From Marinoscillum sp965229915 (GTDB taxonomy: Bacteria; Bacteroidota; Bacteroidia; Cytophagales; Cyclobacteriaceae), in the NCBI RefSeq assembly GCF_965229915.1, contig NZ_CBDDJZ010000001.1, positions 1,736,001-1,800,000 of the forward strand: DNA of 64,000 bases, in the 5' to 3' direction. Positions 34,464 through 43,992 of this stretch are shown here, piece by piece. How positions within the stretch are numbered: the stretch's first letter is position 1; every line of letters starts with the position of its first letter. The notes below the pieces were generated by a model, which saw nothing but the letters and a program-made list of their open reading frames with translations, was not told where the DNA came from and made no database searches. Position numbers and translations under genes: made by a program.

Positions 34464-35174
34464 TCAAATTAGTTCATTATTCCTCAGTATTTGAGGCACA
34501 ATTCTTTGTTTTAATGATTTTTCAAAAATTGGCAACTGGTTTGCTCGATGGAGGTCTGATCCCACAAAGTCAATCATCGACTCCTTAGCCAGCTGATTCG
34601 CTATTTTCTGCGCCTGCCGGCCATATACTCCCATAAATGACGAATTTGTCACTTGCAGGAGAACACCTTGAAGTTTGATTTTCTTCAACCAGGACAAATC
34701 ACCAGTGAGATAAGTGTATCTTTCTGGATGTGCCAGGACCGGAATAAAACCTCCAGCCTTTAACTTAAAAACAACCTCATCGAATATCAGCGGTTTATTC
34801 ATAAAGGGAGTTTCCATCAAAACGTACCGCTTCTCTCCGAAAGACAGTAACTCTTCCTCCTCTATGAGCCTGACAAACTCTCCGTCAATATAATATTCGG
34901 CTGCTGCCTCCACCTCAATTCCGAGCTGCTCTCTCTTTACTGCCTCTTGTAATTCTTGAAGCCCCGCCAGAATAATCTCCCGGGTATTGGGGTAATAATC
35001 TGAATGAATGTGTGGTGTTGTAATCACCTTCTTGTATCCGAAGGTTTTCAAAGTCTTCAGGATCTTAAGTGATTCCTGTTCCTCCTTTACACCATCGTCT
35101 ATTCCTGGTATCAAATGACTGTGGATGTCGACTTCCACTGATATGGGCTTTTTGTTCCCGAACCAACCTAGCAT
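34464..35174 (-). CDS. CpsB/YwqE-type tyrosine-protein phosphatase (PHP fold)
   Basis: 236 residues. PHP metal motifs are present: VDIHSHLIPGIDDG near residue 16 (His-x-His and Asp), TPHIHSDYYPN, an Glu in METPF, HPERY and SDLHR near the C-terminus. This manganese-dependent family dephosphorylates the C-terminal tyrosines of the cognate Wzc-type kinase. The kinase gene lies 39 bp upstream in the same operon, which fits that pairing directly. Confidence 0.93.
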   Translation of the reverse strand: MLGWFGNKKPISVEVDIHSHLIPGIDDGVKEEQESLKILKTLKTFGYKKVITTPHIHSDYYPNTREIILAGLQELQEAVKREQLGIEVEAAAEYYIDGEFVRLIEEEELLSFGEKRYVLMETPFMNKPLIFDEVVFKLKAGGFIPVLAHPERYTYLTGDLSWLKKIKLQGVLLQVTNSSFMGVYGRQAQKIANQLAKESMIDFVGSDLHRANQLPIFEKSLKQRIVPQILRNNELI

Positions 35175-35213
35175 TATCCAAAACCCTTTATTCCAGCCGC
35201 AAAAGTAGGTAGA

Positions 35214-37526
35214 TTACTTGGAATCATCATAATACCCATAGCCGTATCCATACCCATAGCCATACGACTTAGAACCGGTGTTTAATGAATTGAAAATGAC
35301 CGTAAGGTTGGAGAATCGATTGATTTTTTTCAGGTTATCAACAGACTTGGAGAAGGATCGCTTAGAGTAGTCTGCCCGCACAATGTAGAACTGAAGATCA
35401 GACATTTTCATGGATAGTACTGCATCAGTCACCAACCCAACCGGCGGTGTATCCAGAATGACCAAATCATATCTGTTTTTGAGCTCTTCTAGCAACTGTC
35501 TGTACTCATCATTCAAGATGAGCTCTGAGGGATTTGGTGGCAATGGACCTGCTGGTATATAGTCCAGATTTTCCACCTCAGAATGCATAATGCAATCGTC
35601 CAATTGATCTTTGCCAATGAGTAGCGTACTCATTCCTTTGGGAAATATGTTATTACCAAAAGCAAGGTGCACTTTAGGTTTTCTCATATCCAAATCGACT
35701 ATACAGACTTTTTGATTAGAAAAAGCCATGATAGCTCCGAGGTTCACTGCCACAAACGTCTTTCCCTCACCAGAAATGGTGGAAGTAATGGTAATTACCC
35801 GATTGGGTTTGGTTCCATTCAAAAACTCCATGTTGGTCCGGATGGTCCTAAGTGCCTCACTGAGTGAAGATTTAGAGGACTGATTGATGACCATTTTGGT
35901 TGCAGTCAGTTTTTCCAGTCGATACTTAGGTAAAGTACCCAAAATCGGTACACTAAATAGGTGCTCAAGTTCTCTTAGTGAGGTGATCCTATCATTGAGA
36001 AGGTACTTCACTAAAATGAAGAAAATGGACAGAAAGAGCGCTCCGGCAAACGCTCCGGCATAAATCAATACGGTCTTTGGTTCTATGGGATCTGATGGCA
36101 GACTGGCAGGTGATAATACCACAAAATTCGTAACAGTACCAGCCTTCGTTATCTCCAGCTCCATCTTGGAGCGTGTCAGGTTCAGTAGGAAATTCTCCTG
36201 AAGGGAATAAAACCTTCTGTTTTTATTATACGCAGTACTCATGGATGGCATGTTGGAAAATGACCGCTCCAGCACGCTCTTTCTACTCTTCAGAGACATC
36301 AGTCGCTTCTCCAGGGCCTCTGTATAGCTGCTGAGAATTTCTCCAAACTTATCTTTCTGAGTATTGAGTTGAGTATTGAGCCGCTTGATCACATAAGTGT
36401 TCTCATTATAGCTTTGAAGCTTCTCTTCTCGTTCGGCATACAGGGTCTGATATGCGGCCAGATACGTTCCAATGATTTCGGGCACCTGACTTTTAATCAG
36501 TGGATTTACACTTAGAATTCCTTCGGATTCAATCTGCTCTAAAAGGAGTTCCAGCTCGGTAAGCTCGTTTTCCAGTTGTGCTTCTGTCGTGTCCAAAGAA
36601 TTGAGCAGAACAATGGTTTTAGAAATCTCATTTTGATAGTTGGTAGTTCGGTTATCAATAATGAACCCTTCAAAATACTCTTCAAATTCTTCAATCTTGT
36701 TTTCCGTTTCGTCGATTTGAGAATTTAAGAAATTGATCTTTTGATCAATGGTTTGGTTTTTGGCCTGCTTGGTATGATCCAGATAGAGGGTGTCAATAGC
36801 CATTACCAGATCTCGCGCCTTGTACTTATTGTGATCGGTCAGTGAGATTTTAATTGTTCGGGCATTGAGGTTTTCGGGAGTGACACGCACATTTCTCTGT
36901 AGGTATCGAATCAACGCATCTTCGCTATTGATGGTAAAGAAGTACGTTCCTTTAACCTCTGGAAATTTGAAGTTCTCCGTTTTTTCAATGAGCAAATTGA
37001 ATTCTTTGGTCTTGATTTCTTCTCCAAAGGAATGGACACTGCCATTTTCAGCTCCAGGATAGGTAAGTTGAAATTCAGTCGAGGAGATTAATTCTATATC
37101 AAATGGTCTGTTGTAATAATCAGCATTGTGTAGTTTATAAGAAACTACAAAAGGAGAGTTTTTGTATCGCTCGTCAGTCAGATATCGTCCATAGAAATGA
37201 TAGGATACGTTCATATCCACCACATCCAATACTTTACTAAAAAACAATTTGGACTTCAGCAGCTCAATTTCTCCGGACATGTTATTGAGGGCGTTACTTG
37301 CCATTGCTGATCCTAAGCCAAGCGAGGTAGCTTCACTCTGGATATCCAGCTTGAGTAATGACTGAGATTCGTATAGTGGCTTTGTGTATCGCACATATAG
37401 AAATGCGGAGGACAGTGCTATAACGAAAAACAGCACTACCCATATCAGACTCCTCTTGATGGTATGCAGAAACTTCTCCAGGTCAAAAGAGTTAAGAAAA
37501 TCCTCTGAAGAATAGTCCTTGTCCAT
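35214..37526 (-). CDS. wzc: Polysaccharide co-polymerase with tyrosine autokinase (Wzc-type)
   Basis: 770 residues from the ATG at 37526 (MDKDYSSEDFLNSFDLEKFL); the longer frame would run back into the wza gene. Order: cytosolic head, TM helix (about 26-48), a large periplasmic Wzz-like domain with coiled coil (50-480), second TM (about 485-505), cytoplasmic BY-kinase. Kinase motifs are Walker A in TISGEGKTF (about 581-591), Walker A' VCIVDLDMRKP and Walker B VILDTPPVG. The C-terminus is a tyrosine cluster of five YG repeats then YYDDSK, the autophosphorylation tail. It controls chain length and export of an exopolysaccharide with Wza and the adjacent phosphatase. Confidence 0.95.
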   Translation of the reverse strand: MDKDYSSEDFLNSFDLEKFLHTIKRSLIWVVLFFVIALSSAFLYVRYTKPLYESQSLLKLDIQSEATSLGLGSAMASNALNNMSGEIELLKSKLFFSKVLDVVDMNVSYHFYGRYLTDERYKNSPFVVSYKLHNADYYNRPFDIELISSTEFQLTYPGAENGSVHSFGEEIKTKEFNLLIEKTENFKFPEVKGTYFFTINSEDALIRYLQRNVRVTPENLNARTIKISLTDHNKYKARDLVMAIDTLYLDHTKQAKNQTIDQKINFLNSQIDETENKIEEFEEYFEGFIIDNRTTNYQNEISKTIVLLNSLDTTEAQLENELTELELLLEQIESEGILSVNPLIKSQVPEIIGTYLAAYQTLYAEREEKLQSYNENTYVIKRLNTQLNTQKDKFGEILSSYTEALEKRLMSLKSRKSVLERSFSNMPSMSTAYNKNRRFYSLQENFLLNLTRSKMELEITKAGTVTNFVVLSPASLPSDPIEPKTVLIYAGAFAGALFLSIFFILVKYLLNDRITSLRELEHLFSVPILGTLPKYRLEKLTATKMVINQSSKSSLSEALRTIRTNMEFLNGTKPNRVITITSTISGEGKTFVAVNLGAIMAFSNQKVCIVDLDMRKPKVHLAFGNNIFPKGMSTLLIGKDQLDDCIMHSEVENLDYIPAGPLPPNPSELILNDEYRQLLEELKNRYDLVILDTPPVGLVTDAVLSMKMSDLQFYIVRADYSKRSFSKSVDNLKKINRFSNLTVIFNSLNTGSKSYGYGYGYGYGYYDDSK

Positions 37527-37540
37527 GATACTTGACTTGT

Positions 37541-38338
37541 TCACCTTGCTGCGTTCTGTAAAAACAATATGAAAGTTAGTAGGCCCGTGGTTAATCCCAC
37601 GATAGAAGAGATATCTCGCAATCCTTCCAGCCAAGGCCTTCTCCAAGGCTGAATATAGACAATGTCACCAGGCTGAACTTCCAGTATGGTGGACCTCATA
37701 CCCGATATGGTGGTGAGATCTATTAGATATACCTCCGGATTGGATAAGTCACCTCGTATTAGTTTTACCTGATTGGCTTTAGCTCCAAAGTTAACTCCAC
37801 CAGATAGTGCAAGCACTTCGGCAATAGACATGTTCTCATTCTGAAGCGAAATCACTTGTCCTCCATTCGCTCCTAGCACAATTACCCTTCTGTTTTGTAC
37901 ACGCAGACGCACATAGCACGATGAATAAAAGGTATCATACAATGCTGCCAACTTGATCTCTGCCTCGAGGGTTGTTAGCCCTTGTAAATCTATCAGTCCC
38001 ACCATTGGAAGATTAGACGCTCCATCCTGATTGATGAAATAGGGAATCTGATTTTGATTGCGCTGCTGCATTTGATTCCCGCCGCCCATTTCTTTTCGCA
38101 ATTCAAAATCCGGATCAATCAGACGCTCTCCTTCATTTGTATATACCTGGAAGTCAAAAAAGTCTCCTTTTTGTAGGATGTAGTTCTTCTCGGCATCCGC
38201 TATCGGTTGGGATAAATCCTCCTCGGTAAATTCCTCATCGAGTTGGAACAAAATATCTTGCTTGTATGCCTTGCAGCTAAACAAAAACAATGCAAACAAA
38301 ACGATTACAAGCCTGATGGTTGTACTGCTATACTTCAT
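37541..38338 (-). CDS. wza: Polysaccharide export lipoprotein (Wza-type)
   Basis: 265 residues. Lipobox FSC (Cys22), then the poly-export domain (YILQKGDFFDFQVYTNEGERL), an SLBB-type beta-grasp repeat (RRVIVLGANGGQVISLQNENM, then ALSGGVNFGAKANQVKLIRGD, PGDIVYIQPWRRPW). A C-terminal helix (ISSIVGLTTGLLTFILFLQ) could span the outer membrane as in Wza. It forms the export channel and works with the Wzc-type kinase, whose start is 14 nt downstream. Confidence 0.93.
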   Translation of the reverse strand: MKYSSTTIRLVIVLFALFLFSCKAYKQDILFQLDEEFTEEDLSQPIADAEKNYILQKGDFFDFQVYTNEGERLIDPDFELRKEMGGGNQMQQRNQNQIPYFINQDGASNLPMVGLIDLQGLTTLEAEIKLAALYDTFYSSCYVRLRVQNRRVIVLGANGGQVISLQNENMSIAEVLALSGGVNFGAKANQVKLIRGDLSNPEVYLIDLTTISGMRSTILEVQPGDIVYIQPWRRPWLEGLRDISSIVGLTTGLLTFILFLQNAAR

Positions 38339-38404
38339 ATAAATCCTTGCTCAGGACGAATTTAAGCAATTAATAAAGAATACGGCTAAGTACAGCATAT
38401 TCCC

Positions 38405-39514
38405 TTAGTAGTTCAATAATTGATCGATCAGTTTGAGGTAATGATCGACAACAATGCGTTCATCAAATTTTTCAACAATCAATTTCCTGGATGTTAGTTC
38501 CATTTGCGCTCTTTCTTCCTTGCTCAGCGCAAGAAACAACAGCATTTTAGCTGCCAAATCCTTTGGCGACTTCAACTTACACAAAAAGCCATTTTGTCCA
38601 TCTATCACCACATGCCTACACCCTGGCACATCCGTAGCAATCATCGCCTTGGCCATAGCTCCAGCTTCTAGTAGCGTACGGGGAGTTCCTTCTCTATAGG
38701 AAGGCAACACCACAGCATCTGAAGTAGCGATAGCATCCCTCACATCGGTCAGGTGGGGTACATATTCTATTAAATCCTCAGCGATCCAAGACTCCAATTC
38801 ACTCTTCTCAATACTCCTGGAGTGGGATTCGTCCAGCTCTCCAATAAGCCTAAACTTTACTTCAGGCTTCTTCTTCTTTACTATTCGAGCCGCCTCAATG
38901 AAGTCATAAATACCCTTCTCCACAATCAAGCGACCTATCATAGTAAATATGGGTGACGAGTTACCACTGGATTTGATGGGCTGAAAATGATTGGTATCAA
39001 TACCAGACCCAGGTAACAAACTGGTCTTGTCACGGGAAATCGGTATCAGTTTCAGGAATTCTTCCCGGTCTTCATCGTTTTGGAAAAATACCCAGGAATT
39101 ACGCTTGAAAGCTCTCTTGTAAAGTGCAACTGCCACTTTTTTGACGGTACCAGTCCAAAGGAACACAGTACCAAGGCCACTTACATTACAGACACAGGGG
39201 ATTTTCAAACCACTACTGGCCAAGGAGCCATAAATATTAGGCTTGATGGTATAAGTCAGCAGCACATCAGGCCGTTCTTCCTTTAGTATTGATCGCATTT
39301 TAAGGATAAGACCGAAATCTGTCACAGGATTCATACCGCTGGCGCTCATCTCCAGCTCACGAAAAGTGCAGCCAAGTTCAAGTAACCTGTGACTGTAGTC
39401 ATCTGATGGCGCTATAGCAACTACCTCATCTCCCCGGTCAAGTATGGCTTTGATCAACCCTCGACGGAAATTATAAATATTCCAACTGGTATTGATCATG
39501 ATCGCTACCTTCAT
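38405..39514 (-). CDS. Glycosyltransferase family 4-type
   Basis: 369 residues. GT-B fold with a C-terminal GT4 signature: FTMIGRLIVEKGIYDFIEAARIV, then VVLPSYREGTPRTLLEAGAMAKAMIATDVPGC with the EX7E glutamates, and NGFLCK. The N-terminal half (SWNIYNFRRGLIKAILDRGDEVVAIAP, TYTIKPNIYGSLAS) matches capsule and exopolysaccharide transferases that add sugars to the lipid carrier. It is the first gene of a GT-wza-wzc-cpsB cluster and likely builds the polymer exported by them. Divergent from hflX. Confidence 0.9.
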   Translation of the reverse strand: MKVAIMINTSWNIYNFRRGLIKAILDRGDEVVAIAPSDDYSHRLLELGCTFRELEMSASGMNPVTDFGLILKMRSILKEERPDVLLTYTIKPNIYGSLASSGLKIPCVCNVSGLGTVFLWTGTVKKVAVALYKRAFKRNSWVFFQNDEDREEFLKLIPISRDKTSLLPGSGIDTNHFQPIKSSGNSSPIFTMIGRLIVEKGIYDFIEAARIVKKKKPEVKFRLIGELDESHSRSIEKSELESWIAEDLIEYVPHLTDVRDAIATSDAVVLPSYREGTPRTLLEAGAMAKAMIATDVPGCRHVVIDGQNGFLCKLKSPKDLAAKMLLFLALSKEERAQMELTSRKLIVEKFDERIVVDHYLKLIDQLLNY

Positions 39515-39598
39515 GTGTTAATCAGCTCTTTTTTTAGTTAATTTTGAACTTCCTAAGAACAATTTATGTACTGTAGGACAATAATTGAGTGAATCTAT

Positions 39599-40741
39599 AT
39601 GATAGAAACCAAAAAAGAGCAGGAATATGGTGTGGTGGTGGCTGTAGCTCCAAAGTTTCAGACCGATGATAAGACCCAGGAATACCTGGATGAGCTTGAA
39701 TTTTTGGTACAAACACTCGATATCAAAGTGGAAAAGGCTTATTCCCAAAAGCTGGAACACCCAGACACTAAAACCTACGTTGGTAAAGGGAAACTCGAGG
39801 AGATCAAAGAATTTGTCAAGGCAAAAAATATTGGAAATGTGGTTTTCGATGATGACCTATCTCCCTCACAGCTTCGAAATTTGGAAAAAGAGTTTAAAGT
39901 GAAAGTCTATGATAGGAGTTTACTTATTCTCGACATTTTCTTGAAGCGTGCCAAGACTAACCAGGCAAAAACACAGGTAGAGCTGGCGCGTTATCAGTAT
40001 TTACTACCCAGACTTACTCGCATGTGGACTCACCTGGAGCGTCAGCGTGGTGGTACCTCTACCCGTGGTGGAGCCGGTGAGAAAGAGATTGAGACAGATA
40101 GACGAAACATCCGGAACCAAATCAATATCCTCAGGAAAAAACTAGACAAAATAGAGACGCAGGCTGCTACCAGAAGAAAATCTCGAGATGGGATAGTGCG
40201 TGTGGCGCTGGTTGGATATACGAATGCTGGCAAGTCCTCCCTCATGCGATTGATCAGTAAAGAAAAGGTCTATGCGAAAGACGAACTCTTTGCTACGGTA
40301 GACTCTACGGTCCGTAAAGTAGTCATCAATCAGATTCCTTTCTTACTATCAGATACCGTTGGATTCATTAGAAAACTACCACACAATCTGATAGAATCAT
40401 TTAAGTCCACATTAGAGGAAGTGAAAGAAGCAGACATCTTACTTCATGTCATCGATGCGTCAAACCCCTCATACGAGGATCACATTCAGGTAGTTGAGAA
40501 TACACTGGAAGAAATCGGTGCAGCAGACATCAAGATGATCAAGGTGTATAATAAAGTGGACAAGATCGAAGATCTTGCAGAGTTTCATCCTGAAGGTTAT
40601 AAACCCAATGGCAATGACTCGATTTTCGTCTCGGCCAAAACCAAATACCACCTACCAGAGCTCCGCGAACTATTGGAACTACAAGTGAAGAAGGAGCACA
40701 TCAAGATCTACCCAAATTACCTGGAGCCCGAAAACTACTGA
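39599..40741 (+). CDS. hflX: HflX-family GTPase
   Basis: 380 residues. The N-terminal HflX domain (DKTQEYLDELEFLVQTLDIK, YVGKGKLEEIKEFV) is followed by the coiled-coil linker and the G domain: G1 VGYTNAGKSSL, G2 FATVDSTVRK, G3 DTVGFIRKLPHNLIESF, G4 NKVDK and G5 SAK. HflX binds ribosomes and splits stalled 70S particles in heat stress. The gene starts 84 bp from the divergent glycosyltransferase; a plausible -7 element TAATTTTG lies at 39539-39546. Confidence 0.95.
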   Translation: MIETKKEQEYGVVVAVAPKFQTDDKTQEYLDELEFLVQTLDIKVEKAYSQKLEHPDTKTYVGKGKLEEIKEFVKAKNIGNVVFDDDLSPSQLRNLEKEFKVKVYDRSLLILDIFLKRAKTNQAKTQVELARYQYLLPRLTRMWTHLERQRGGTSTRGGAGEKEIETDRRNIRNQINILRKKLDKIETQAATRRKSRDGIVRVALVGYTNAGKSSLMRLISKEKVYAKDELFATVDSTVRKVVINQIPFLLSDTVGFIRKLPHNLIESFKSTLEEVKEADILLHVIDASNPSYEDHIQVVENTLEEIGAADIKMIKVYNKVDKIEDLAEFHPEGYKPNGNDSIFVSAKTKYHLPELRELLELQVKKEHIKIYPNYLEPENY

Positions 40742-40756
40742 TCACGTAAGAGTTTC

Positions 40757-40800
40757 ATTTTTGGATTAGAAACATTTAACTTCTGATCTAATCCAAAAAT
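40757..40800. promoter_or_regulatory. 14-bp perfect inverted repeat touching the start codon of the GMC gene
   Basis: ATTTTTGGATTAGA (40757-40770) and TCTAATCCAAAAAT (40787-40800) with a 16-nt loop; the ATG of the next gene (40799-40801) overlaps the last two bases. It has T's before and A's after the stem in both orientations, so it is not a standard terminator. It may be an operator, or an RNA hairpin occluding translation. Confidence 0.7.
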
Positions 40801-42523
40801 GAAGATGAGTATTAACACAAGCTTTCAGGTTGGCGTACAATCCGAAACCTACGATGCGATCGTCATCGGATCGGGGGTTTCGGGAGGTTGGGCAGCTAAA
40901 GAATTGACCGAAAAAGGCCTCAAGACGCTGGTACTTGAGCGTGGCAGACCTGTAGAGCATCGCAAGGACTACATTACAGAGCATACGCCACCCTGGGAGT
41001 TTGACCTTCGTGGACAGCTCACTAAAGAAGAACAAGAAAAATACGCTCAGGCTACCAGAATCGGTTATCTGGCCAAAACTGCACTCCACTTCTTTGCACC
41101 TGACTCAGAAAGTCCCTACAAGGAAGAAAAACCATTCGTCTGGGCAAGAGGCTATCAGGTTGGAGGTAAGTCCATCACCTGGGGACGGTTCACCTTCCGC
41201 ATTTCAGATCTGGACTTTGAGGCCAACCTCAAAGAAGGTGTAGGTGTCGACTGGCCGATCCGATACAAGGACATTGCCCCGTGGTATGACTATGTAGAAA
41301 AGTTTGCTGGTATATCTGGTGAGAAACTAGGTCTGGCGCACCTGCCGGATGGTCAGTTTCAAAAGCCAATGGAGTTGAATGTAGTAGAAAAACACCTTAG
41401 AAAACGCATTCGTGAACTGTATCCAGAGCGCTATCTGACCATAGCACGGGCAGCAGTACTCACCGAACAGATTGGCGAGAGGTCGCCCTGTCACTACTGC
41501 GGCCCGTGCTGGCGTGGATGTAGCACCGGCTCTTATTTTAGCTCCCTGTCCTCCACGCTTCCGGCAGCTGCAGCCACTGGCAATCTGACCATTCGACCAT
41601 ATAGCGTGGTGCATAGCATAGATTACGATAAGGAATCAGGTAAAGCAAAAGGGGTCAACGTCATAGATAGTGAAACCAGGGAAACCATTCAATTCAGATC
41701 CAAACTCGTATTTGTTTGTGCTTCTGCTATGGCGTCCACCCAGATCCTCCTCAACTCCAAATCCGATGAATTTCCTGATGGAATTGGTAATACGAGTGGG
41801 GTTTTGGGCCATTATTTAATGGACCATCACCTTGGATTGGATGTAAATGCTACCGTGCCTGGTTTTACCGACCGTACCACTTTTGGCAATCGCCCGATTG
41901 GGTTCTACATTCCTCGTTACCGCAACATTGGGGGAGAGACAAATCGTACTGATTTCACTAGAGGGTATGGATTTGAAGGATCGGCATATCGCGAAGGATG
42001 GGGACAAGCCTTCGGCATGGAAGGGTTCGGTGCAGACTTTAAAGAAAAAGTGAAGCAAGCAGGCCCATGGAAGGTCGCCATGTGGGGATTTGGCGAAACA
42101 CTTCCCTATTATGAAAACAAAGCTTATCTACATGATTCTGAAACAGATGATTTGGGCATCCCCAAAATGGTTTTTGATGCCGAAATCAAAGAAAACGAGA
42201 AAGCAATGAGAAAAGATTGCCTGGAGTCAATCAGTGAAATGCTGGACAATGCCGGCTGTACAAACATCCATGCTGTAGACAACCCAGCAGGTGCGGTTCC
42301 TGGTTTTGGCATCCACGAGATGGGTACGGCTAGGATGGGTAGAGACCCAAAAACCTCTTACCTAAATGGCTATAATCAAGCACATGAAGTACCGAACCTG
42401 TTTGTAACGGACGGTGCATGTATGACTTCCGCACCTTGCCAAAACCCTTCGATCACCTACATGGCACTGACAGCAAGGGCAGTTGATTATGCAGTGAAAG
42501 GTTTAAAGTCTAAAACGATCTAA
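40799..42523 (+). CDS. GMC-family FAD oxidoreductase
   Basis: 574 residues. FAD dinucleotide motif YDAIVIGSGVSGGWAAKELTEKG near residue 20, VGGKSITWGRFTFR, a cysteine-rich segment (SPCHYCGPCWRGCSTGSY) and a C-terminal GIHEMGTARMGRDP with the active-site His region. This type partners with a gluconate 2-dehydrogenase subunit 3-like protein, encoded 2 nt downstream, and oxidises a sugar or sugar alcohol in the periplasm or membrane. An alternative ATG two codons later (MSINTSFQ) cannot be excluded because the first start sits in an inverted repeat. Confidence 0.92.
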   Translation: MKMSINTSFQVGVQSETYDAIVIGSGVSGGWAAKELTEKGLKTLVLERGRPVEHRKDYITEHTPPWEFDLRGQLTKEEQEKYAQATRIGYLAKTALHFFAPDSESPYKEEKPFVWARGYQVGGKSITWGRFTFRISDLDFEANLKEGVGVDWPIRYKDIAPWYDYVEKFAGISGEKLGLAHLPDGQFQKPMELNVVEKHLRKRIRELYPERYLTIARAAVLTEQIGERSPCHYCGPCWRGCSTGSYFSSLSSTLPAAAATGNLTIRPYSVVHSIDYDKESGKAKGVNVIDSETRETIQFRSKLVFVCASAMASTQILLNSKSDEFPDGIGNTSGVLGHYLMDHHLGLDVNATVPGFTDRTTFGNRPIGFYIPRYRNIGGETNRTDFTRGYGFEGSAYREGWGQAFGMEGFGADFKEKVKQAGPWKVAMWGFGETLPYYENKAYLHDSETDDLGIPKMVFDAEIKENEKAMRKDCLESISEMLDNAGCTNIHAVDNPAGAVPGFGIHEMGTARMGRDPKTSYLNGYNQAHEVPNLFVTDGACMTSAPCQNPSITYMALTARAVDYAVKGLKSKTI

Positions 42524-42525
42524 AC

Positions 42526-43059
42526 ATGGACAGAAGAAAAGCGATCATTAACATGTCAATGGGTGCTGCAGGAATTGGGTTGAGCTCTAGCTTCATTTCG
42601 CTCATGTCTAGCTGTAGTCAACCCGCTACTTTAACTTACGCCGCACTGACTTTTGATGCGCAACAGGACACTCTGGTACAGCAGTTGGTGGAGCTGATCA
42701 TTCCTACTACTGACACGCCAGGAGCCAAAGCCGCTAAGGTCAATGAGTACATCGACCGGGTACTAGCTCTGGTGCGTGACTCTTCTGAAACCAATCTCTT
42801 CTTGCAAGGATTAGGCAACCTGGAAAAGGATTCCTTTCTCAGTCAAACCAAAAGTGATCAGATTACCTATTTATCCAAATTGGAGCAAGAAGGAATGGAA
42901 ACGAGTGAATTGACCTTTTTTAAACTCTTGAAAAGTATGACCATTTATGGCTACTATACTTCTGAAATTGGGGCAACACAAGAACTCAGCTATGTACACG
43001 CTACCGGAAGGTACGATGGCGACTACCCGTATTCCGAAATTGGTAAAAACTATTACTAA
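42526..43059 (+). CDS. Gluconate 2-dehydrogenase subunit 3-like protein
   Basis: 177 residues. The leader MDRRKAIINMSMGAAGIGL carries twin arginines, and a lipobox-like SLMSSC lies near residue 30, so it is probably Tat-exported, perhaps acylated. The body has the subunit-3 pattern ELIIPTTDTPGAKAAKVNEYIDRVL, then LKSMTIYGYYTSEIGATQELSYVHATGRYDG. This small subunit is needed for export and activity of the GMC-type dehydrogenase encoded just upstream. Confidence 0.9.
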   Translation: MDRRKAIINMSMGAAGIGLSSSFISLMSSCSQPATLTYAALTFDAQQDTLVQQLVELIIPTTDTPGAKAAKVNEYIDRVLALVRDSSETNLFLQGLGNLEKDSFLSQTKSDQITYLSKLEQEGMETSELTFFKLLKSMTIYGYYTSEIGATQELSYVHATGRYDGDYPYSEIGKNYY

Positions 43060-43071
43060 AGCAATAAGATC

Positions 43072-43992
43072 ATGAAGCTTGGATTTGTAACTGCAATTCT
43101 ACCCGAACTTTCGTTCGAAGAGGTTTTAAAAGTTGCTTCTGACATTGGCTATGACTGTGTGGAGGTGATGTGCTGGCCAGTGGGCAAAGCAGAGCGAAGG
43201 TACGCTGGTGTTACGCATATTGATATTGCCAAACTTACTCAGGATTCCGTCAGCCAAATCCATGACATCACCAGCAAATACGGAGTTGCTATCAGTGCTC
43301 TTGGATATTATCCAAACCCATTGAGTCCCAATGAAGAAGAGTCTAAAACAAGCGTGGAGCATATCTATCGCTTGATTGATGCAGCCAAAGTCCTTGGAGT
43401 AAATCATGCCAACTCCTTTATTGGCCGGGATTGGACCAAATCAGTAGATGAAAACTGGCCAGAGTTCTTAAAAGTATGGAAACCGATCATCGCCCATGCC
43501 GAGAAACAAGACGTAAAAGTTGGTATTGAAAACTGCCCGATGAGTTTCACACAAGATGAATGGCCCGGGGGTAAAAACCTGAAAACAACTCCTGCCATTT
43601 TTAGAAGGATGTATGAGGATATCCCAAGTGATTACTTCGGTCTCAACTTCGATCCTTCACACTTCATCTGGCTGCAAATGGATTATGTAAAGGCTATCCG
43701 AGAGTTTGGACGCAAGCTATTTCACATGCATGCCAAGGATGTAAGGTTGGATCGTGATAGGTTAGATGAAGTAGGAATAATGGCTCATCCAAGCGAATAC
43801 CATACGCCTAAGCTCCCAGGAATGGGTGATGTCAACTGGGGTAAGTTTTTCTCTGCACTGACCGATACCGGATACATCGGCCCTGTATGTGTGGAAGTGG
43901 AGGATCGTGCCTATGAGGGTTCTTTAGAACGCAGAATAGCGTCTCTTAAACAAAGCTACCATTACCTGAGGCAGTTTATTCCCAAAGATTAA
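43072..43992 (+). CDS. Xylose-isomerase-like TIM-barrel sugar epimerase/isomerase
   Basis: 306 residues. An AP-endonuclease-2/xylose-isomerase-like barrel: LSFEEVLKVASDIGYDCVEV, metal-ligand residues in VGIENCPM (Glu), NFDPSHFIWLQMD (Asp, His), HMHAKDV (His) and CVEVEDRAYEGS (Glu). Such proteins in GMC operons act on keto-sugars or inositol-like compounds. It starts 12 nt after subunit 3 and closes the operon, so it probably acts on the oxidised product (inference). Its stop shares TTAA with the convergent DUF350 gene. Confidence 0.88.
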   Translation: MKLGFVTAILPELSFEEVLKVASDIGYDCVEVMCWPVGKAERRYAGVTHIDIAKLTQDSVSQIHDITSKYGVAISALGYYPNPLSPNEEESKTSVEHIYRLIDAAKVLGVNHANSFIGRDWTKSVDENWPEFLKVWKPIIAHAEKQDVKVGIENCPMSFTQDEWPGGKNLKTTPAIFRRMYEDIPSDYFGLNFDPSHFIWLQMDYVKAIREFGRKLFHMHAKDVRLDRDRLDEVGIMAHPSEYHTPKLPGMGDVNWGKFFSALTDTGYIGPVCVEVEDRAYEGSLERRIASLKQSYHYLRQFIPKD

